Positions 8,595 through 19,593 of a DNA stretch of 53,085 nt are shown here, one piece after another. The stretch lies in the NCBI RefSeq assembly GCF_900167155.1, contig NZ_FUXU01000026.1, positions 1 to 53,085 of the forward strand, written 5' to 3'. The stretch is from Enterovibrio nigricans DSM 22720. Lineage in GTDB: Bacteria > Pseudomonadota > Gammaproteobacteria > Enterobacterales > Vibrionaceae. Each line of letters starts with the position of its first letter. Position 1 is the stretch's first letter. The notes beneath the pieces were generated by a model. The model saw only the letters and a program-made list of their open reading frames with translations, ran no database searches and had not been told where the DNA came from. A program made the translations under genes and the position numbers.

Positions 8595-10094
8595 TTACTT
8601 CTTACGTGTTTTCACCATATCCATCAGACGCTTACGCTGACGCGCCTGAGAAATGGTCAAATTATCTTTCTTACCTTCAAACGGGTTCTCACTGTTCTGG
8701 AACTGAATACGAATTGGCGTACCCATGATTTTCAGCGATTTACGGTAGTAGTTCATCAGATAACGCTTGTACGAATCAGGCAACTCTCTCACCAAGTTTC
8801 CGTGAATCACGAAAATAGGTGGGTTATAACCTCCCGCGTGCGCATACTTCAGCTTCACACGACGGCCACGGATCATCGGTGGCTGGTGATCGTCTTGAGC
8901 CATGCTCATAATACGCGTCAGCATCGACGTGCTGATACGTTTCGTCGCAGACTCGTAAGCTTCCTGAATCGACTCAAACAGATGACCAACACCTGTACCA
9001 TGAAGTGCTGAAATAAAGTGAATGCGAGCAAAGTCTACGAAGCCTAGACGACGGTCCAGTTCAGATTTCACACGATCTTTCACTTCTGAGTCCAAACCAT
9101 CCCACTTGTTCACGGCGATAACGATAGAACGACCCGCGTTCAACGCAAAGCCCAACAGGCTCAAGTCTTGATCAGAGATGTTTTCGCGTGCATCAATCAC
9201 CAACAGAACAACGTTTGAATCTTCAATCGCTTTCAGTGTTTGGATAACGGAGAATTTTTCGACTTTCTCGTTTACACGCTTACGACGACGTACGCCCGCG
9301 GTATCAATGATGACGTACTCACGACCATCACGTTCCATTGGAATGTAAATTGAATCGCGTGTCGTACCTGGCATGTCGTAAACAACAACACGGTCTTCAC
9401 CCAAAATACGGTTCGTTAACGTCGATTTACCCACATTTGGACGACCAATGATACCGAACTTGATAGGCAGGTTACGCAGACGCTCCAATGCTGATTCAGC
9501 ATCTTCTTCGGTCAAGTCTTTGTCTTCACCGTCTTCATCTTGCTCGCCAGTCAGATCAACCAGACCTTCAAGGGTCTCGTCGCCTTCTTCCTCAGACAAT
9601 TCTTCCGCTAACGGTTTCAATGCACGATCAATCAGAGACAGAACACCACGGCCATGTGCAGCAGCAATTTGGTACATCTCTTCCATGCCCAACTGCCAGA
9701 ATTCAGCACTTGCTGCATCCGCATCAATACCGTCTACCTTGTTCACCACAAGGAAGGTTTTCTTTTCACGGGTACGAAGGTGCTTTGCAATCGCTTCATC
9801 AGCAACTGTCAGACCTGCACGCCCATCAACCATGAACAGTACAACATCAGCTTCTTCGATTGCAGTCAGTGACTGCTCTGCCATTTTGGTCTCAACGCCT
9901 TCTTCGGTACCATCGATACCACCGGTGTCTACCACGATAAACTCGTGCTCACCCAGCATTGCTTTTCCGTATTTACGATCCCTGGTCAAACCCGGAAAAT
10001 CGGCAACGAGCGCATCGCGCGTCCTTGTTAGCCGGTTAAAGAGTGTCGACTTCCCCACATTCGGACGCCCGACAAGGGCTACTACAGGAATCAT
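8595..10094 (-). CDS. der: Ribosome biogenesis GTPase Der (EngA)
   Basis: An essential double GTPase needed for maturation of the 50S ribosomal subunit. The 499 residues contain a first G domain with GRPNVGKS at 9-16, DTGG at 57-60 and NKVD at 118-121. A strongly acidic linker runs from about 164 to 205. The second G domain has GRPNVGKS at 217-224, DTAG and NKWD, and is followed by a KH-like domain ending in basic residues ([15 protein letters not shown]). It is transcribed after bamB, 88 bp apart, with a strong hairpin in the gap. Confidence 0.98.
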   Translation of the reverse strand: MIPVVALVGRPNVGKSTLFNRLTRTRDALVADFPGLTRDRKYGKAMLGEHEFIVVDTGGIDGTEEGVETKMAEQSLTAIEEADVVLFMVDGRAGLTVADEAIAKHLRTREKKTFLVVNKVDGIDADAASAEFWQLGMEEMYQIAAAHGRGVLSLIDRALKPLAEELSEEEGDETLEGLVDLTGEQDEDGEDKDLTEEDAESALERLRNLPIKFGIIGRPNVGKSTLTNRILGEDRVVVYDMPGTTRDSIYIPMERDGREYVIIDTAGVRRRKRVNEKVEKFSVIQTLKAIEDSNVVLLVIDARENISDQDLSLLGFALNAGRSIVIAVNKWDGLDSEVKDRVKSELDRRLGFVDFARIHFISALHGTGVGHLFESIQEAYESATKRISTSMLTRIMSMAQDDHQPPMIRGRRVKLKYAHAGGYNPPIFVIHGNLVRELPDSYKRYLMNYYRKSLKIMGTPIRIQFQNSENPFEGKKDNLTISQARQRKRLMDMVKTRKK

Positions 10095-10130
10095 ACTGAC
10101 CTCTTAAAATCTCTTGTTTATGAATAACAG

Positions 10131-10160
10131 CGGCTCCTGATCCGTGAAGATCAGGAGCCG
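10131..10160. repeat. Perfect 12-bp inverted repeat between bamB and der
   Basis: CGGCTCCTGATC, loop CGTGAA and GATCAGGAGCCG would form a very stable hairpin. No T run follows on either strand, so it is not a standard terminator. It lies 36 bp upstream of the der start and 22 bp past the bamB stop. It may protect the bamB mRNA 3' end or tune der expression. It also holds two GATC sites. Confidence 0.7.
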
Positions 10161-10182
10161 GACAATATATAAACGCTTGATA

Positions 10183-11340
10183 TTATAGCGTTTGTTTTTT
10201 AGCGATTGTTCCGTCACGCGCGATGACTACATATCCGTCATCCACTTTTACAGGCGCAACAGCAATACCACTATCATCAAATTGTTGTTGAGCAACAAAA
10301 TCGCCAGTTTTTGGATCTAACCAATGTAGGTAGCCTTCTGCATCACCTACCACCACATAACCCGATATCGCAACGGGTGCGGTCAACTGACGATATTCCA
10401 AATCGCGGTTCTGCCACAATTCAGTGCCGCTTCGCGCGTCAACTGCCACGACATGATCTTTGTCGGTGATCAGGAACAAATAGCTACCTGCAACCAAAAA
10501 ATCCGTCGATGAGCTGTAAGCCCGTTTCCAAGCAGGACGACCAGAACGCAAGTCTATAGCAACAAGCTGGCCATTATAACCAACCGCGTACAACAGAGAA
10601 CCTGAAATTACCGGTGATGCATCAACATCCACCAAACGGTCAATTTCGGTTGCGCCTTTCGGGCTTGCGATAGGCTGCTGCCAAATAATGTTGCCGTTTT
10701 CCAAGAAAGCTGCACCAAGTCGGCCGTTTGCCATTCCCCAGAAAACACCACCAGAAATGGCGACAGGAGAACTGTCTCCACGCAGTGTTAGGTTTGGTAC
10801 ATCACTGGCATTTTTCCAGCGCTGTTCCCCTGTCTCTGCATCATAAGCAGAAAGCTCACCACGACCCGTGTTGACGACGACCACACCTTCATCAGCCAAT
10901 GGCTTCGCAAGTACTTCGCCGTTAACGTTTGCTGTCCACGCGGTTTCACCGGTTTCTTCATTCAGAGCAATCAACTGACCTGTTTCAGTACCAATGTATA
11001 ACTTGCCGTAAGACGCTGTGATACCACCGGACAATAAAACTGGCTTGTCGTCTTCGAGATTAATTTCCCAAATCGTCTTACCTGTTTCAACATCCATGGC
11101 TTTTACAATGCCGTCTCTATCGGCAGCAAAGACCTTATCGTAAGCATAAACGGGTGTCAGATTACTAAAGTAGCCGTCAACACCGTCACCAACCTGAGTA
11201 CTCCACACTGTAGTTGGTGTGAACTCACTTACGACTTGAGGTACAGGAGCCATCTGGATGGAATTTTCCTCACCCGCACAACCGATCAGCAATGATCCCA
11301 GCACGGCTACTGCACCAATACGTTTCCATCCCTTGCGCAT
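10183..11340 (-). CDS. bamB: Outer-membrane assembly lipoprotein BamB
   Basis: A component of the BAM complex that folds beta-barrel proteins into the outer membrane. The 385-residue precursor has a basic N-terminus, a hydrophobic stretch and a lipobox LLIGC, with lipidated Cys21. The mature part consists of repeated PQQ-like blades (for example ALNEETGETAWTANV and AYDAETGEQRWKNA) that build an eight-bladed propeller. It follows yfgM by 15 bp and precedes der in the conserved hisS-yfgM-bamB-der order. Confidence 0.97.
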   Translation of the reverse strand: MRKGWKRIGAVAVLGSLLIGCAGEENSIQMAPVPQVVSEFTPTTVWSTQVGDGVDGYFSNLTPVYAYDKVFAADRDGIVKAMDVETGKTIWEINLEDDKPVLLSGGITASYGKLYIGTETGQLIALNEETGETAWTANVNGEVLAKPLADEGVVVVNTGRGELSAYDAETGEQRWKNASDVPNLTLRGDSSPVAISGGVFWGMANGRLGAAFLENGNIIWQQPIASPKGATEIDRLVDVDASPVISGSLLYAVGYNGQLVAIDLRSGRPAWKRAYSSSTDFLVAGSYLFLITDKDHVVAVDARSGTELWQNRDLEYRQLTAPVAISGYVVVGDAEGYLHWLDPKTGDFVAQQQFDDSGIAVAPVKVDDGYVVIARDGTIAKKQTL

Positions 11341-11355
11341 TTAACTCTCTCGACT

Positions 11356-11961
11356 TTATTGAAACAGATTGTCTAATTTCATCTGAACAACAGGGTTTGT
11401 CGCCGCTGCCAATGATGCCGCATACGCTGAGCGCGCTTCTGCTACATCGTTTTTGCTCAGAAGAATGTCACCACGAAGTTCTTCAACCTGCGCTTTCCAG
11501 CTCTCGTCTGCTACCGCATTCAGCTCTTTCAATGCCGCGTCATTGTTGCCTTGCTCGGCTTCAATACGTGCAATACGAACTGTCGCGATTGACTTCAGAG
11601 TGCTGTCTTTTGACGCCTGAACTGCGCGTAGCTGTTCCAGCGCTTTTGGTAGCTCTCCAGCATCAACAAAAGATTTTGCCAATTGCAGTTCAAGTAACGT
11701 TGCATAAGCACTGTCGTTTGATTTTATAAACGCCAGTGCTTTTTCTTCCGCCTGCGCATCACCGGCAGCCAATGCAGTCACCACTTGGGTATATGCATCT
11801 GATGCCTGTTCACGGCTGGTTTCCTGCTCAGCCTGGTAATAGCGCCATCCGTAAAGACCGCCTAAACCAATTACTGCGCCGAGGACAACGGCTTTGCCGT
11901 TCTCCCGCCACCACGTCTTAATCGCTTCGACTTGTTGTTCTTCTGTGGTGTAGACGTCCAC
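11356..11961 (-). CDS. yfgM: YfgM, ancillary SecYEG translocon subunit
   Basis: A bitopic inner-membrane protein of 201 residues. A cytosolic N-terminus (MDVYTTEEQQVEAIKTWWREN) precedes one membrane helix at about 25-43 (AVVLGAVIGLGGLYGW) and a periplasmic region of TPR-like helical repeats. E. coli YfgM binds SecYEG and PpiD and links export to periplasmic chaperones. It lies 12 bp downstream of hisS and 15 bp upstream of bamB, so the three are probably co-transcribed. Confidence 0.92.
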   Translation of the reverse strand: MDVYTTEEQQVEAIKTWWRENGKAVVLGAVIGLGGLYGWRYYQAEQETSREQASDAYTQVVTALAAGDAQAEEKALAFIKSNDSAYATLLELQLAKSFVDAGELPKALEQLRAVQASKDSTLKSIATVRIARIEAEQGNNDAALKELNAVADESWKAQVEELRGDILLSKNDVAEARSAYAASLAAATNPVVQMKLDNLFQ

Positions 11962-11973
11962 GTTTCGTCCTCT

Positions 11974-13242
11974 TTAAACTAATTGAGCCAATTTTTCGGC
12001 TGCATCATCCTGAGAAATGGTCAGCTGTTCGCCACCCTTTAAATCTTTGTAGGTCACTTGATTGTTCGCGACTTCATCTTCGCCCAATACCAGTGCTACT
12101 GCCGCGCCAACTTTGTCAGCACGCTTAAATTGTTTCTTAAAGTTACCGCCACCAAAGTGCGTCATCACACGCAGGCCAGGTACTTGTTCACGCAGGCTCT
12201 CAGCCAATTGCATGCCCGCAACCAAGGTGCCTTCGCCCATGGTTACCATGTAAACATCAACCGCTGGACGGGTTTCATTTAGCTCAAGGGTTTCCATCAG
12301 CAGAACCAAACGCTCAAGCCCCATGGCAAAACCAACCGCTGGCGTGGCTTTACCGCCCAATTGTTCTACCAGACCGTCATAGCGACCGCCGCCACAAACA
12401 GTGCCTTGAGAACCCAAGCTTTCCGTTACCCACTCAAACACAGTACGGTTGTAGTAGTCCAAACCGCGCACCAATTTTTCGTTCAACGAATATTGGATGC
12501 CTGCCGCGTCCAACAGTTCACAAACACCTGCAAAATGTTGTTTTGACTCTTCATCCAAGTACTCAGAAAGCTTAGGCGCGTCAACCAATACCGCTTGGAT
12601 TTCTGAGACTTTGGTGTCCAGAACACGTAGCGGGTTGGTGTGCATACGGCGTTTGCAATCTTCGTCCAGTACGTCTTCGTGCTGTAGGAGGAAAGCAACC
12701 AATGCCTCACGGTAATTTGCACGTGCTTCCAGTGAACCGATTGAATTCAATTCTAAGCGAACGTGCTCGTTGATGCCCAACTGACGCCATAGGCGAGCGG
12801 TCATCATGATCAATTCTGCGTCAACGTCTGGACCATTTAGGCCAAACACTTCCACACCACATTGGTGGAACTGACGATAGCGACCTTTCTGAGGGCGCTC
12901 GTGGCGGAACATTGGACCCATGTACCACAGGCGCTGTTCTTGATTGTACAGCAGACCGTTTTCGATACCGGCGCGCACACAGCCCGCAGTACCTTCAGGA
13001 CGCAAACTCAGGCTGTCGCCATTGCGATCTTGAAAGGTGTACATCTCTTTTTCTACCACGTCGGTCACTTCACCGATCGCACGACAGAACAGATTTGTCA
13101 TCTCAACGATTGGCATACGCACTTCGCTGTAGCCATACGCACTGATTACGTCTTTAACGGTACCTTCCACTTTTTGCCACAGTGGAGATTGTGTTGGGAG
13201 GCAATCGTTCATGCCTCGAATTGCTTGAATAGTTTTCGCCAC
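11974..13242 (-). CDS. hisS: Histidyl-tRNA synthetase
   Basis: A class II aminoacyl-tRNA synthetase that charges tRNA-His. The 422 residues show motif 2 ([17 protein letters not shown]), the histidine-specific segments [15 protein letters not shown] and GGRYDGL, motif 3 ([11 protein letters not shown]) and a C-terminal anticodon-binding domain (from about 325). Length agrees with E. coli HisRS (424). It follows ispG by 46 bp in the same direction. Confidence 0.98.
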   Translation of the reverse strand: MAKTIQAIRGMNDCLPTQSPLWQKVEGTVKDVISAYGYSEVRMPIVEMTNLFCRAIGEVTDVVEKEMYTFQDRNGDSLSLRPEGTAGCVRAGIENGLLYNQEQRLWYMGPMFRHERPQKGRYRQFHQCGVEVFGLNGPDVDAELIMMTARLWRQLGINEHVRLELNSIGSLEARANYREALVAFLLQHEDVLDEDCKRRMHTNPLRVLDTKVSEIQAVLVDAPKLSEYLDEESKQHFAGVCELLDAAGIQYSLNEKLVRGLDYYNRTVFEWVTESLGSQGTVCGGGRYDGLVEQLGGKATPAVGFAMGLERLVLLMETLELNETRPAVDVYMVTMGEGTLVAGMQLAESLREQVPGLRVMTHFGGGNFKKQFKRADKVGAAVALVLGEDEVANNQVTYKDLKGGEQLTISQDDAAEKLAQLV

Positions 13243-13288
13243 GTTAACTCTCGTAACCGATCTGTTGTTCTAAGTAAACGGCTTGCGC

Positions 13289-14407
13289 TTACTCTTGAGT
13301 ATTGACGTCAATGCGGTTGTTCTCATCCAGCATTGCCGCCTTCGCCCGGATCTTCGCTTCCAGCTGATCGATCAGGTTGTCGTTATCAAAACGTTCTTTT
13401 TGGCGCTTGCCATCGTCGTAATATGCGCTGCGCTTATTGCCACCAGCGACACCAATATGAGACACCTCTGCTTCGCCCGGGCCATTCACCACACAACCGA
13501 TAATAGAGACATCCATTGGCAACACAACATCTTCCAGACGCTGCTCCAACGCATTGACAGTACCAATCACATCAAACTCCTGACGGGAGCATGTTGGACA
13601 GGCAATAAAATTCACGCCACGCGACCGAATCCGCAAAGATTTGAGAATATCAAAGCCGACTTTGATTTCTTCTACTGGATCCGCAGCAAGCGAAATACGA
13701 AGCGTATCACCGATACCTTCGCTCAGCAGCATACCAAGACCGACCGCAGATTTCACCGAACCTGCACGTGCACCGCCTGCTTCGGTAATACCCAGATGCA
13801 ACGGCTGGTCAATGCGCTTCGCCAATTGGCGATAAGATTCAACCGCTAGGAAAACATCCGACGCTTTTACACTCACTTTGAATTGATCAAAATTAAGGCG
13901 GTCAAGAATGTCGACATGACGCATTGCTGATTCTACGAGCGCAGCTGGCGTTGGTTCACCGTATTTTTCTTGAATGTCACGCTCCAGCGAACCGCCATTC
14001 ACACCAATACGGATAGGAATATTTTTATCACGAGCAGCATCCACGACTGAACGAATGCGCTGCTCATTACCAATATTACCAGGGTTGATACGCAAACAAT
14101 CTACACCATACTCTGCCACTTTCAGCGCGATACGGTAGTCGAAATGAATATCAGCCACCAAAGGCATATTGGTCTGTTCACGGATGAGTTTGAATGCTTC
14201 CGCCGCTTCCATGGTTGGGACAGAAACACGAACGATATCTGCGCCCACTTTTTCCAACGCCCTGATTTGCGCCACTGTCGCTTCTACGTCAGTGGTTCGG
14301 GTGTTGGTCATCGATTGCACGGCAATTGGCGCGCCGTCACCGACAGGCACGTTGCCCACATAAATGCGCGTTGAAGGACGACGAATAATAGGAGATTCGG
14401 TATGCAT
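13289..14407 (-). CDS. ispG: 4-hydroxy-3-methylbut-2-en-1-yl diphosphate synthase (flavodoxin)
   Basis: Converts MEcPP to HMBPP in the non-mevalonate isoprenoid pathway, using a 4Fe-4S cluster. The 372-residue product has the cluster ligands at Cys270 and Cys273 ([11 protein letters not shown]) and Cys305 ([13 protein letters not shown]), with Glu312 as the fourth ligand. These are the same positions as in E. coli IspG. The TIM-barrel N-domain begins [15 protein letters not shown]. It lies 15 bp downstream of rodZ, the usual arrangement, and depends on the Fe-S machinery encoded later in this window. Confidence 0.98.
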   Translation of the reverse strand: MHTESPIIRRPSTRIYVGNVPVGDGAPIAVQSMTNTRTTDVEATVAQIRALEKVGADIVRVSVPTMEAAEAFKLIREQTNMPLVADIHFDYRIALKVAEYGVDCLRINPGNIGNEQRIRSVVDAARDKNIPIRIGVNGGSLERDIQEKYGEPTPAALVESAMRHVDILDRLNFDQFKVSVKASDVFLAVESYRQLAKRIDQPLHLGITEAGGARAGSVKSAVGLGMLLSEGIGDTLRISLAADPVEEIKVGFDILKSLRIRSRGVNFIACPTCSRQEFDVIGTVNALEQRLEDVVLPMDVSIIGCVVNGPGEAEVSHIGVAGGNKRSAYYDDGKRQKERFDNDNLIDQLEAKIRAKAAMLDENNRIDVNTQE

Positions 14408-14422
14408 TAGGTGTACTCTGAC

Positions 14423-15361
14423 TTACTTCGGAAGGCTCAAACGTGCTACCCGTCCTGATGGGTATCCACTCAAATCAACTTTTTCGCCGTTATAGGCGAG
14501 TTCAACCGCCGCTGGCGCACCCAAAACAAGTTTAAATGGGGCTTTACCGGTCAGCTCAACGGATTCACCCGCTGATTTTATCCCTGTAAGCAGACGTTTA
14601 CCACTCGCATCACGCACATCCACCCAACAATCGCCCTCAAAGGTCAAAACTAGTGCAGGAGAATTGGTTGGCGTCTCTATGGGTTGCGCGGGTGCGTCAA
14701 TCACCACTTCTGTTGGTGTTTCAGCGTCAGTCACAACCAACTCGGGCTTCGGCGCTTCCTCATTAACCACAGGCTCGACATTATTGCCCGTGTCTGTCGT
14801 TATTTGTGTATCAATAGAAGGTGCTGTAGTGTCCTGCGGCTCAATCACTTCTGTTGTGACAACCGCGTCAACTGGATCTGCCTCAATGGCCGCTTCTGTT
14901 ACCAGAAGGTTGTTGCTATCAGGCAAGGTCAATAAGTCTTCATTTTCCTGATTCTGCCACCACCAGAACGTCGTAATACTGACGACGACGGCCAAAATGA
15001 TCCACGTCAGACCCATCACGCGACTGTCATGTTTCTCGCGATGTGCTCTGCCGGAAAAACTTTGCATTTTTTGTGCATTTTCGTCGATTTCTGGAGACGG
15101 CTTAAAGTCCCCAAGCAAACTGTCTGCATCTACGCCAACTAACTTGGCATAGGAACGGATATATCCACGTGTAAAGGTCGCAATTTGCTGTCCATCACAA
15201 CAGTTTGCTTCCAATTCTTGAATGACAGAAACGCGAAGTCTAAGTCTATCTGCTACATCTTGCGCAGACAGTCCCATCTGTTCTCTGGCTTGCTTCAACA
15301 CTGTACCAGGATGAGATGTCTCAACACCGTCAAGCTGTTCTTCGTTTAGTTCAGTATTCAT
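14423..15361 (-). CDS. rodZ: Cytoskeletal protein RodZ
   Basis: A membrane protein that binds MreB and helps keep rod shape. The 312 residues have a cytosolic Cro/CI-type helix-turn-helix domain (about 18-85, LKQAREQMGLSAQDVADRLR), one transmembrane helix (about 115-136, MGLTWIILAVVVSITTFWWW) and a Thr/Pro/Glu/Val-rich periplasmic linker (about 150-230). A C-terminal DUF4115 beta domain contains FEGDCWVDVRDASGKRLLTG. Its start overlaps the end of pilF by 11 bp, which suggests translational coupling. Confidence 0.95.
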   Translation of the reverse strand: MNTELNEEQLDGVETSHPGTVLKQAREQMGLSAQDVADRLRLRVSVIQELEANCCDGQQIATFTRGYIRSYAKLVGVDADSLLGDFKPSPEIDENAQKMQSFSGRAHREKHDSRVMGLTWIILAVVVSITTFWWWQNQENEDLLTLPDSNNLLVTEAAIEADPVDAVVTTEVIEPQDTTAPSIDTQITTDTGNNVEPVVNEEAPKPELVVTDAETPTEVVIDAPAQPIETPTNSPALVLTFEGDCWVDVRDASGKRLLTGIKSAGESVELTGKAPFKLVLGAPAAVELAYNGEKVDLSGYPSGRVARLSLPK

Positions 15362-16106
15362 TCGCTAAGTACTGTCTGTATTCGTTAGATTCGGGAAATT
15401 TTTTCTCTAGTATACGTGCGTATCGTACAGCCTCTGAGGGCTGTTGTGCCAATGTTTCTAATTTGACCATGGCTAGCAAACTGCTGGGTTGATACCCGTA
15501 CCGTTTATGAAAATGAAACAGCCTTAGTTTTGCTTGCACCAGTTCGCCCTCTTCTATTTCTAATTGCGCAAGGCGCAACGAAGAAACTGGGCGGTTGGGC
15601 TCATGGTCTATGGCTTTTTGAAACAATTGTTTAGCATCAAGGTTATCGTCAGCTTTCAAGGCACACAAAGCGGCATTTTCATAGCTGTCAGCCAATTTGT
15701 AGTAATTGGGTTGCGCTATGGCATCCTCAAAAGCCTCTTGAGCTTCGTCGAATCGAGCTTGCTTACAAAGAAAGACGCCGTAATTGTTATGCGCATCACC
15801 ATTTTTTGGCGAATAACGTAGTGCAGCCTTGTACTGCGCTTCGGCTTGTTCAAACTCACCTACCTCTTGAAGGTAGTGAGCAAAGGTAATCAATGCACGA
15901 TCGTACCTTGGCGCAAATTGCACTGCCATTTCAAGGTTTTCGCGCGCGCGGAGCCAATTACCGTCTTTTAGGTATGCAAGTCCAAGTGATATACGCGATT
16001 CGGCAGCTTGAATATTATCAAAATTCGCCTGCGTTTTCTCATCTGTTACTGTGACGCAACCTGCTAATAATCCCATCAATAACAGACTTATCAGCGTCCT
16101 TGCCAT
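15351..16106 (-). CDS. pilF: Type IV pilus biogenesis lipoprotein PilF/PilW
   Basis: An outer-membrane pilotin-like lipoprotein needed for assembly of the type IV pilus secretin. The 251-residue precursor has a short signal peptide with lipobox LLAGC (lipidated Cys17). Tandem TPR repeats cover about residues 35-215, for example LKDGNWLRARENLEMAVQFAP and GDAHNNYGVFLCKQARFDEA. AAAGGAATGGGAA precedes the start. It sits between rlmN and rodZ, the standard order, and overlaps rodZ by 11 bp. Confidence 0.93.
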   Translation of the reverse strand: MARTLISLLLMGLLAGCVTVTDEKTQANFDNIQAAESRISLGLAYLKDGNWLRARENLEMAVQFAPRYDRALITFAHYLQEVGEFEQAEAQYKAALRYSPKNGDAHNNYGVFLCKQARFDEAQEAFEDAIAQPNYYKLADSYENAALCALKADDNLDAKQLFQKAIDHEPNRPVSSLRLAQLEIEEGELVQAKLRLFHFHKRYGYQPSSLLAMVKLETLAQQPSEAVRYARILEKKFPESNEYRQYLANEY

Positions 16107-16131
16107 TTCCCATTCCTTTCAGTCTATAAGG

Positions 16132-17253
16132 TCAGACTGATTTTACTGGAATTTGTTCCTCAGTATTCTGTCTGCCTTGCGTTCGTTTTGTACGGTCAAT
16201 CACATCTCCAACAAGCTGTCCGCATGCTGCATCGATGTCATCACCACGAGTCTTACGAATAATCACCGTGTAATCGTATTGCATCAACGTTTTCTGGAAA
16301 CGGTCTATACGAGAATTACTTGGTTTCTTATATGGTGACCCAGGATATGGGTTGAAAGGAATAAGGTTTATCTTCGCAGGCGTGTCTTTTAACAGCTCTG
16401 CGAGTTGGCGCGCATGCTCCATATCATCGTTGACGTGATCGAGAAGAATATACTCAACGGTAACACGGCCACGGTTAGCATTTGACGAGTCAATGTAACG
16501 ACGCACTGAGGACAAAAATGTCTCAATATTGTAGCGATCGTTAATTGGCATGATTTGGCTACGCAACTCATCCGTCGGTGCATGCAGAGAAATCGCCAAC
16601 GCCACATCAATCTTGCCTGCCATTTGATCCAGACCCGATACAACGCCCGACGTCGATACAGTGACACGGCGCTTAGATAGACCGTATGCCAGATCATCCA
16701 GCATCAAGTTCAACGCTGGGATCAGGTTTTTCATATTCAGCAGTGGCTCACCCATGCCCATCATTACCACATTGGTAATTGGGCGGCGGCCAGTGTCTTT
16801 TTCAATGCCAATTTCTTTCGCAGCACGCCAAACCTGACCAATGATCTCAGACACTTTCAGGTTGCGGTTGAAACCTTGTTGCGCGGTTGAACAGAATTTA
16901 CATTCCAGCGCACAGCCAACTTGTGATGACACGCAAAGGGTCGCGCGATCTTCATCCGGTATATAAACGGTCTCTACGTCTTGGTTGCCAACACGCATCG
17001 CCCATTTGATTGTTCCGTCTTTTGAATACTGCGCAGCACTCACTTCCGGCGCGCGAATTTCACATTTTGCTTTCAGTTTTTCACGAAGCTGTTTGTTGAT
17101 GTTGTTCATCTGATCGAAATCATCAACACCAAAATGGTACATCCACTTCATGATCTGATCCGCGCGGAACGCTTTTTCGCCAAGTTCTTCAGCGAAAAAC
17201 GCACGTAGCGCTTGTCGATCGAAATCCAGCAGATTGATTTTTTCTGTTGTCAT
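16132..17253 (-). CDS. rlmN: Dual-specificity 23S rRNA/tRNA adenine-C2 methyltransferase
   Basis: A radical-SAM enzyme that methylates C2 of A2503 in 23S rRNA and A37 in several tRNAs. The 373 residues contain the cluster motif CALECKFC (Cys114, Cys118, Cys121) and the mechanistic cysteine Cys344 (DIDAACGQL) near the C-terminus. The start at 17253 ([12 protein letters not shown]) is chosen because GAGG lies eight bases upstream and it matches relatives; 13 further codons are open upstream. A 25-bp gap separates it from pilF. Confidence 0.97.
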   Translation of the reverse strand: MTTEKINLLDFDRQALRAFFAEELGEKAFRADQIMKWMYHFGVDDFDQMNNINKQLREKLKAKCEIRAPEVSAAQYSKDGTIKWAMRVGNQDVETVYIPDEDRATLCVSSQVGCALECKFCSTAQQGFNRNLKVSEIIGQVWRAAKEIGIEKDTGRRPITNVVMMGMGEPLLNMKNLIPALNLMLDDLAYGLSKRRVTVSTSGVVSGLDQMAGKIDVALAISLHAPTDELRSQIMPINDRYNIETFLSSVRRYIDSSNANRGRVTVEYILLDHVNDDMEHARQLAELLKDTPAKINLIPFNPYPGSPYKKPSNSRIDRFQKTLMQYDYTVIIRKTRGDDIDAACGQLVGDVIDRTKRTQGRQNTEEQIPVKSV

Positions 17254-17418
17254 CAGATTGCCTCGTGAACAATAAATCAGTAATAGCACCAATCAGGCAT
17301 CGTATGCCGACAGGTTTAGGCCGTTCGCCTTAAATCAAGGCGCGAAATTGTACAGGCTTTGTGATCGGGATTCCACCTGTTACCTCAGAGGTTTTATAGC
17401 CCTTGAATACAAAAAAAC

Positions 17419-17447
17419 AAAAAGGAGAGCACATGCTCTCCTTTTTT
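17419..17447 (-). terminator. Terminator of ndk (bidirectional shape)
   Basis: AAAAGGAGAGC, loop ACAT and GCTCTCCTTTTTT form a stem with A and T runs on both sides. It lies just past the ndk stop and 165 bp before the rlmN start, so it separates the two genes. Confidence 0.88.
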
Positions 17448-17465
17448 ACTCATTAAATGAACAGA

Positions 17466-17897
17466 TTACTCACTGCGTGGACATATTTCACTGTCGGCGA
17501 AAAAATAAGCAATTTCTCGCTCAGCAGAAGCAGGACTGTCTGAGCCATGCACCGAGTTAAAACGCATGCTCACCGCATAGTCTGCTCGGATGGTGCCACA
17601 AGCCGCTTCTTCTGGGTTAGTTTTCCCCATCAACTCACGATAACGACCAATCGCATCCTCGCCTTCCAAAACTTGCACCATCACGGGACCTGAGGTCATA
17701 AATGCTACTAAGTCATCAAAAAATGGCTTTCCTTCATGCTCAGCATAAAAGCCTTGGGCTTTTTCTTTATCCAAATGCAGCATTTTTGCAGCAATGATAC
17801 GCAGTCCGGCTTGCTCAATGCGATGGTAAATCTCACCAATCAGATTACGTTGAACGGCGTCTGGCTTCACAATTGAAAAGGTGCGCTCAATAGTCAT
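17466..17897 (-). CDS. ndk: Nucleoside diphosphate kinase
   Basis: Transfers the gamma phosphate of ATP to nucleoside diphosphates through a phosphohistidine. The 143-residue product has the family length and the NSVHGSDS active-site motif with His117. The start at 17897 ([15 protein letters not shown]) is preceded by AAGGAATAC; the frame extends eight codons upstream without a better site. Terminators and gaps on both sides suggest a single-gene unit. Confidence 0.98.
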   Translation of the reverse strand: MTIERTFSIVKPDAVQRNLIGEIYHRIEQAGLRIIAAKMLHLDKEKAQGFYAEHEGKPFFDDLVAFMTSGPVMVQVLEGEDAIGRYRELMGKTNPEEAACGTIRADYAVSMRFNSVHGSDSPASAEREIAYFFADSEICPRSE

Positions 17898-18038
17898 GTC
17901 GTATTCCTTTTTTATTTCCAAGCAACAGGTCTCGTGCCTGTTATCGTCATTTTAAGCGTAACAGACACGAAACTCAGACCCCATAGCAATATTGCAAAAG
18001 CGTTAACCATGTTGTTAATTCGCTTGTAAATTGTGAGT

Positions 18039-19340
18039 TTAACGTGTGGATTCGTCTGTCAACAAACGGGCCAGTGTCTTCACACCCATACCGGTTGCAC
18101 CAACCGCCCATTTATCACTTGGCGCTTTACGGTAAGCACCAGAGCAATCTAAGTGCACCCAACCGTTTGTATAGTCGTCTACGAAGTAAGACAGGAAGGC
18201 TGCAGCAGTACTTGCACCCGGTGAGTACTGGCCTGAGCCTACATTTGCTAAATCTGCAAAATTTGACGGCAACATTTGACGATGGAACTCCGCCAATGGC
18301 AGTTGCCACAGACCTTCATTTTCGGCGTCAGCCGCACTCAAACAACGTTGCGCCAATGCCTGATCGAAACTAAACAACGCGTGGTAATCGTTCCCCAACG
18401 CCATTTTGGCTGCGCCTGTCAATGTTGCACAGTCGATGGTCAGTGTCGGTTTAAAGTCATTCGCATAGAGCAAGCCATCCGCCAACACCAAACGGCCTTC
18501 GGCATCTGAATTCAGCACTTCCACCGTCACGCCATTTTTATAGGTGATGATGTCGCCCAACTTATAAGCATTGCTGGAAATCATGTTTTCTGCGCAACAC
18601 AGTATCAGTTTTACGCGCTTGTTCAGGCCTTGGGCTACGGCCAAACCCAAACCACCGGTTGCCATTGCCGCACCACCCATATCCGCCTTCATGGAATCCA
18701 TAAAGTTTGATTGCTTGATGCTGTAACCGCCTGAATCGAATGTAATGCCTTTACCAATGATGCACGCAAACACCTCGGCGTTTTCATCCCCTGTTGGATT
18801 GTAATCCAATTGCAGCATGGCCGGTTTACGTGCAGAACCACGGCCTACAGTATGCACACCAACCCAGCCTTGCTCCAACAAGTCAGCGCCAGAAACGATT
18901 TTGTAGGAAACATGCTCAGGATTCGGTGCTTGAGATTTGATGAATTCGCCAGCACGCACAGCCAATTGCTGAGGGCCAACTTCTTCTGCGGTTTCGTTGA
19001 TGATCTGACAGACCCAGTCAGTTGCCGCGATACGGTCTTTGAGCGCTTTGTGATCGGCGGTTTCAAGCTCAGGGGCTTCAAAATCAAAGATGGGCTTGGG
19101 GCCTCGAAGGCCTTGATAAAACGCCCACGCAGTTTCTAAATCCCAATTGCTACCATCCAGTTTTACCTTACGGACGCCTTGCATGTCCAAACGGCGGGCA
19201 GCTTGTTGCACCGGTGTGATTTTGTCATCACCAGATGCGTGAACGGTTGCACCTTGATGGCCAAATGAAATAACGGCATTGCTGCCCCACACATTAGCAG
19301 CAGCTTCGTGTGATAGCGCAATGAGCATTTTGTCGGTCAT
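18039..19340 (-). CDS. pepB: Peptidase B (M17 leucyl aminopeptidase family)
   Basis: A cytosolic metal-dependent aminopeptidase that trims N-terminal residues from short peptides. The 433 residues contain the M17 signature NSDAEGRL (usually NTDAEGRL) and the metal-binding segments [14 protein letters not shown] and MKADMGGAA. Start 19340 follows AAGGAGTTCAGC; the longer open frame to 19388 has no such site. It lies upstream of ndk and downstream of the isc operon, as in enterics and Vibrio. The leader contains an 8-bp inverted repeat, GATTGTCT (19448-19455) and AGACAATC (19464-19471). Confidence 0.95.
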   Translation of the reverse strand: MTDKMLIALSHEAAANVWGSNAVISFGHQGATVHASGDDKITPVQQAARRLDMQGVRKVKLDGSNWDLETAWAFYQGLRGPKPIFDFEAPELETADHKALKDRIAATDWVCQIINETAEEVGPQQLAVRAGEFIKSQAPNPEHVSYKIVSGADLLEQGWVGVHTVGRGSARKPAMLQLDYNPTGDENAEVFACIIGKGITFDSGGYSIKQSNFMDSMKADMGGAAMATGGLGLAVAQGLNKRVKLILCCAENMISSNAYKLGDIITYKNGVTVEVLNSDAEGRLVLADGLLYANDFKPTLTIDCATLTGAAKMALGNDYHALFSFDQALAQRCLSAADAENEGLWQLPLAEFHRQMLPSNFADLANVGSGQYSPGASTAAAFLSYFVDDYTNGWVHLDCSGAYRKAPSDKWAVGATGMGVKTLARLLTDESTR

Positions 19341-19502
19341 GCTGAACTCCTTTTTCAACACACTCTGCGATGCCCCGCAGAGCGTCAAATTCTTTTAGGC
19401 TGATTTTTGTTATAGCGTACGTGGTGATTATGACGTTTCAGTCACCAGATTGTCTTGATTTTTAGACAATCAAGCGCAATATATTTTTTGCCACTAAAAC
19501 AA

Positions 19503-19521
19503 AGCGGGCATTTAGCCCGCT
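19503..19521 (-). terminator. Terminator of the isc operon
   Basis: AGCGGGC, loop ATTTA and GCCCGCT form a 7-bp stem that is followed on the minus strand by TTGTTTTAG. It stands 72 bp after the iscX stop and separates the isc operon from pepB. Confidence 0.75.
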
Positions 19522-19593
19522 ATATATCAAGCATTGTGATTCGCTTAAGTATCGAATCCAATTTGCCTGCATCACTGTCGCAAGACAAGCAAT

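Noticed and set aside
8534-8728. Plus-strand ORF crossing the der terminator
   Set aside because: It translates the terminator hairpin and the antisense of der and has no support.
9448-10107. Plus-strand ORF of 219 codons opposite der
   Set aside because: Long antisense frame with a Ser/Arg/Pro-rich composition, as expected from the complement of der; no independent support.
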